This document shows, piece by piece, positions 63,383 to 64,000 of a stretch of DNA of 64,000 bases (its first letter is position 1; each line of letters starts with the position of its first letter). The position numbers and the translations under genes were made by a program. The stretch is from Paenibacillus sp. FSL R7-0345. GTDB lineage: Bacteria; Bacillota; Bacilli; Paenibacillales; Paenibacillaceae. The stretch covers positions 1,160,501 to 1,224,500 of the forward strand of contig NZ_CP152002.1 in assembly GCF_038595055.1 (NCBI RefSeq). Reading direction: 5' to 3'. The notes under the pieces are model-generated. The model saw only the letters and a program-made list of their open reading frames with translations. It did not search any database and had not been told where the DNA came from.

Positions 63383-63765
63383 CGCACACGTAAACTGTAC
63401 AACCAGCTGCTACCACACACGTAAACTGTACAACCAGCTGCTACCACACACGTAAACTGTACAACCAGCTGCTACCACACCTGTAAAGTGTATACTGAAT
63501 CGCTCTACCGTACTTGTAAAATTTACAACTGACAGCTCACCCGCACCGTAAACTGACACCTGGCCGCTGACCCGCACTCGTAAACTGACAATAGACCTGC
63601 TCACCCGTACCTACCATCGGTACAACCAGTCGTCCACCCGCATCCGTAACTATACACCGACCTGCACACCCGCTCCCGTAAGCTCTACACCTGGCCACTC
63701 ACCCGCATACGTAACCTATACACCGATCTGCTTAGCTCCACCCGTAAACCATACAACCAACCATA
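63383..63765. repeat. Decaying tandem array, unit about 31 bp
   Basis: Three identical 31-bp units start at 63389, 63420 and 63451 (CGTAAACTGTACAACCAGCT core). They are followed by about eight increasingly diverged units of 30-36 bp, recognised by CGTAAAC or CGTAAC near their start. No open frame is conserved across units. Confidence 0.75.
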
Positions 63766-63787
63766 TCCCTGTCAGCACAACCGGCAC

Positions 63788-64000
63788 TCAGCCGCCAAAA
63801 TCCAGCGTTCTGCCGGTTTCGGCCAGTGTCTTCATGTTGCTGAGGATCTGCCACCAGGCGCTGTCGCTTGGCCCGTATGAGGGATCATCCGGATGCCAGC
63901 CGTCGTGAATCAGCGTCAGCCTGGTGCAGCCGCCAACCGGCGTCAGCAGCCAGGAGATGACAGATTCATAATCCTTGCCGTCCTTCACATAGGAAGGACC
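63788..64000 (-). CDS. SRPBCC/AHSA1-domain protein, C-terminal part (cut by window edge)
   Basis: The frame is open to the window end, so the start lies outside; 70 codons are visible. LLTPVGGCTRLTLIHDGWHPDDPSYG and WWQILSNMKTLAETG fit the last strand and long C-terminal helix of the AHSA1-type START fold. Such proteins bind hydrophobic ligands; many Paenibacillus genomes have several. The specific role cannot be read from this fragment. Confidence 0.75.
   Translation of the reverse strand, partial: GPSYVKDGKDYESVISWLLTPVGGCTRLTLIHDGWHPDDPSYGPSDSAWWQILSNMKTLAETGRTLDFGG

Noticed and set aside
63383-63765. CRISPR array
   Set aside because: Units are contiguous and diverge gradually; there are no constant repeats separated by unique spacers.

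Overview
The window reads as a chromosomal segment of an endospore-forming, moderately GC-rich Firmicute, most likely Paenibacillus or a close relative. The basis is an H-type small acid-soluble spore protein, a groESL operon with a CIRCE operator, two leucine T-box leaders, a ccpN/PPDK-regulator pair, split FeoB, NHEJ genes, and a block (tsaE-tsaB-rimI-tsaD ... ABC-F - moaC ... tatA-tatC - groES-groEL) in the order I recall from the Bacillus subtilis ydiB-groEL region. I see no rRNA or tRNA genes, CRISPR array or complete insertion sequence. Both ends cut genes: the 3' end of gltB on the left and an AHSA1/SRPBCC gene on the right.

Layout. 1-7.8 kb: gltB end, a 52-bp repeat array, an ABC exporter, a bactofilin/M23 peptidase pair, cardiolipin synthase, a YitT protein. 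7.9-11.5 kb: NHEJ genes (Ku, stand-alone ligase, stand-alone LigD-type polymerase) beside sspH. 11.9-26.3 kb: DMT transporter, the t6A operon, tandem leucine T-boxes and leuA, a DnaA-box cluster, ABC-F, folate and molybdopterin genes, Tat translocase, groESL. 26.4-30.2 kb: dispersed repeats, a small holin-like cassette, an YbjT-like Rossmann protein, and an MsrA-MsrB fusion whose MsrB half has lost its catalytic cysteine. 30.3-33.1 kb: a B12-binding protein with the CarH-type Wx9EH motif next to a soluble hybrid histidine kinase. 33.3-40.5 kb: a hut operon (hutH-hutU-hutI) with an M20 amidohydrolase and a HutF-like deaminase instead of a classical HutG, preceded by two mutually exclusive RNA hairpins. 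40.7-53.4 kb: GNAT, ZIP transporter, two aldo/keto reductases, AraC regulator, [2Fe-2S] protein, YflT/DUF2382 stress protein, glpX, PPDK regulator and ccpN, and a divergent EamA/MocR pair. 53.4-60.1 kb: a second 52-bp repeat array, then a six-gene operon of the uncharacterised STM4011-STM4015 group (two radical SAM enzymes, a sulfatase-fold protein, an ATP-grasp protein, a leucine-rich-repeat protein) ending in an APS kinase (cysC) with a long low-complexity N-terminus. 60.1-64 kb: feoA and split feoB, then about 1.1 kb of gene-free repeats and the AHSA1 end.

The best candidates for under-described biology are the B12-sensor/hybrid-kinase pair, the STM4011-4015 + cysC operon, the DnaA-box cluster upstream of the ABC-F gene, the apparent RNA switch over the hutH start codon, and several families of intergenic hairpin repeats.
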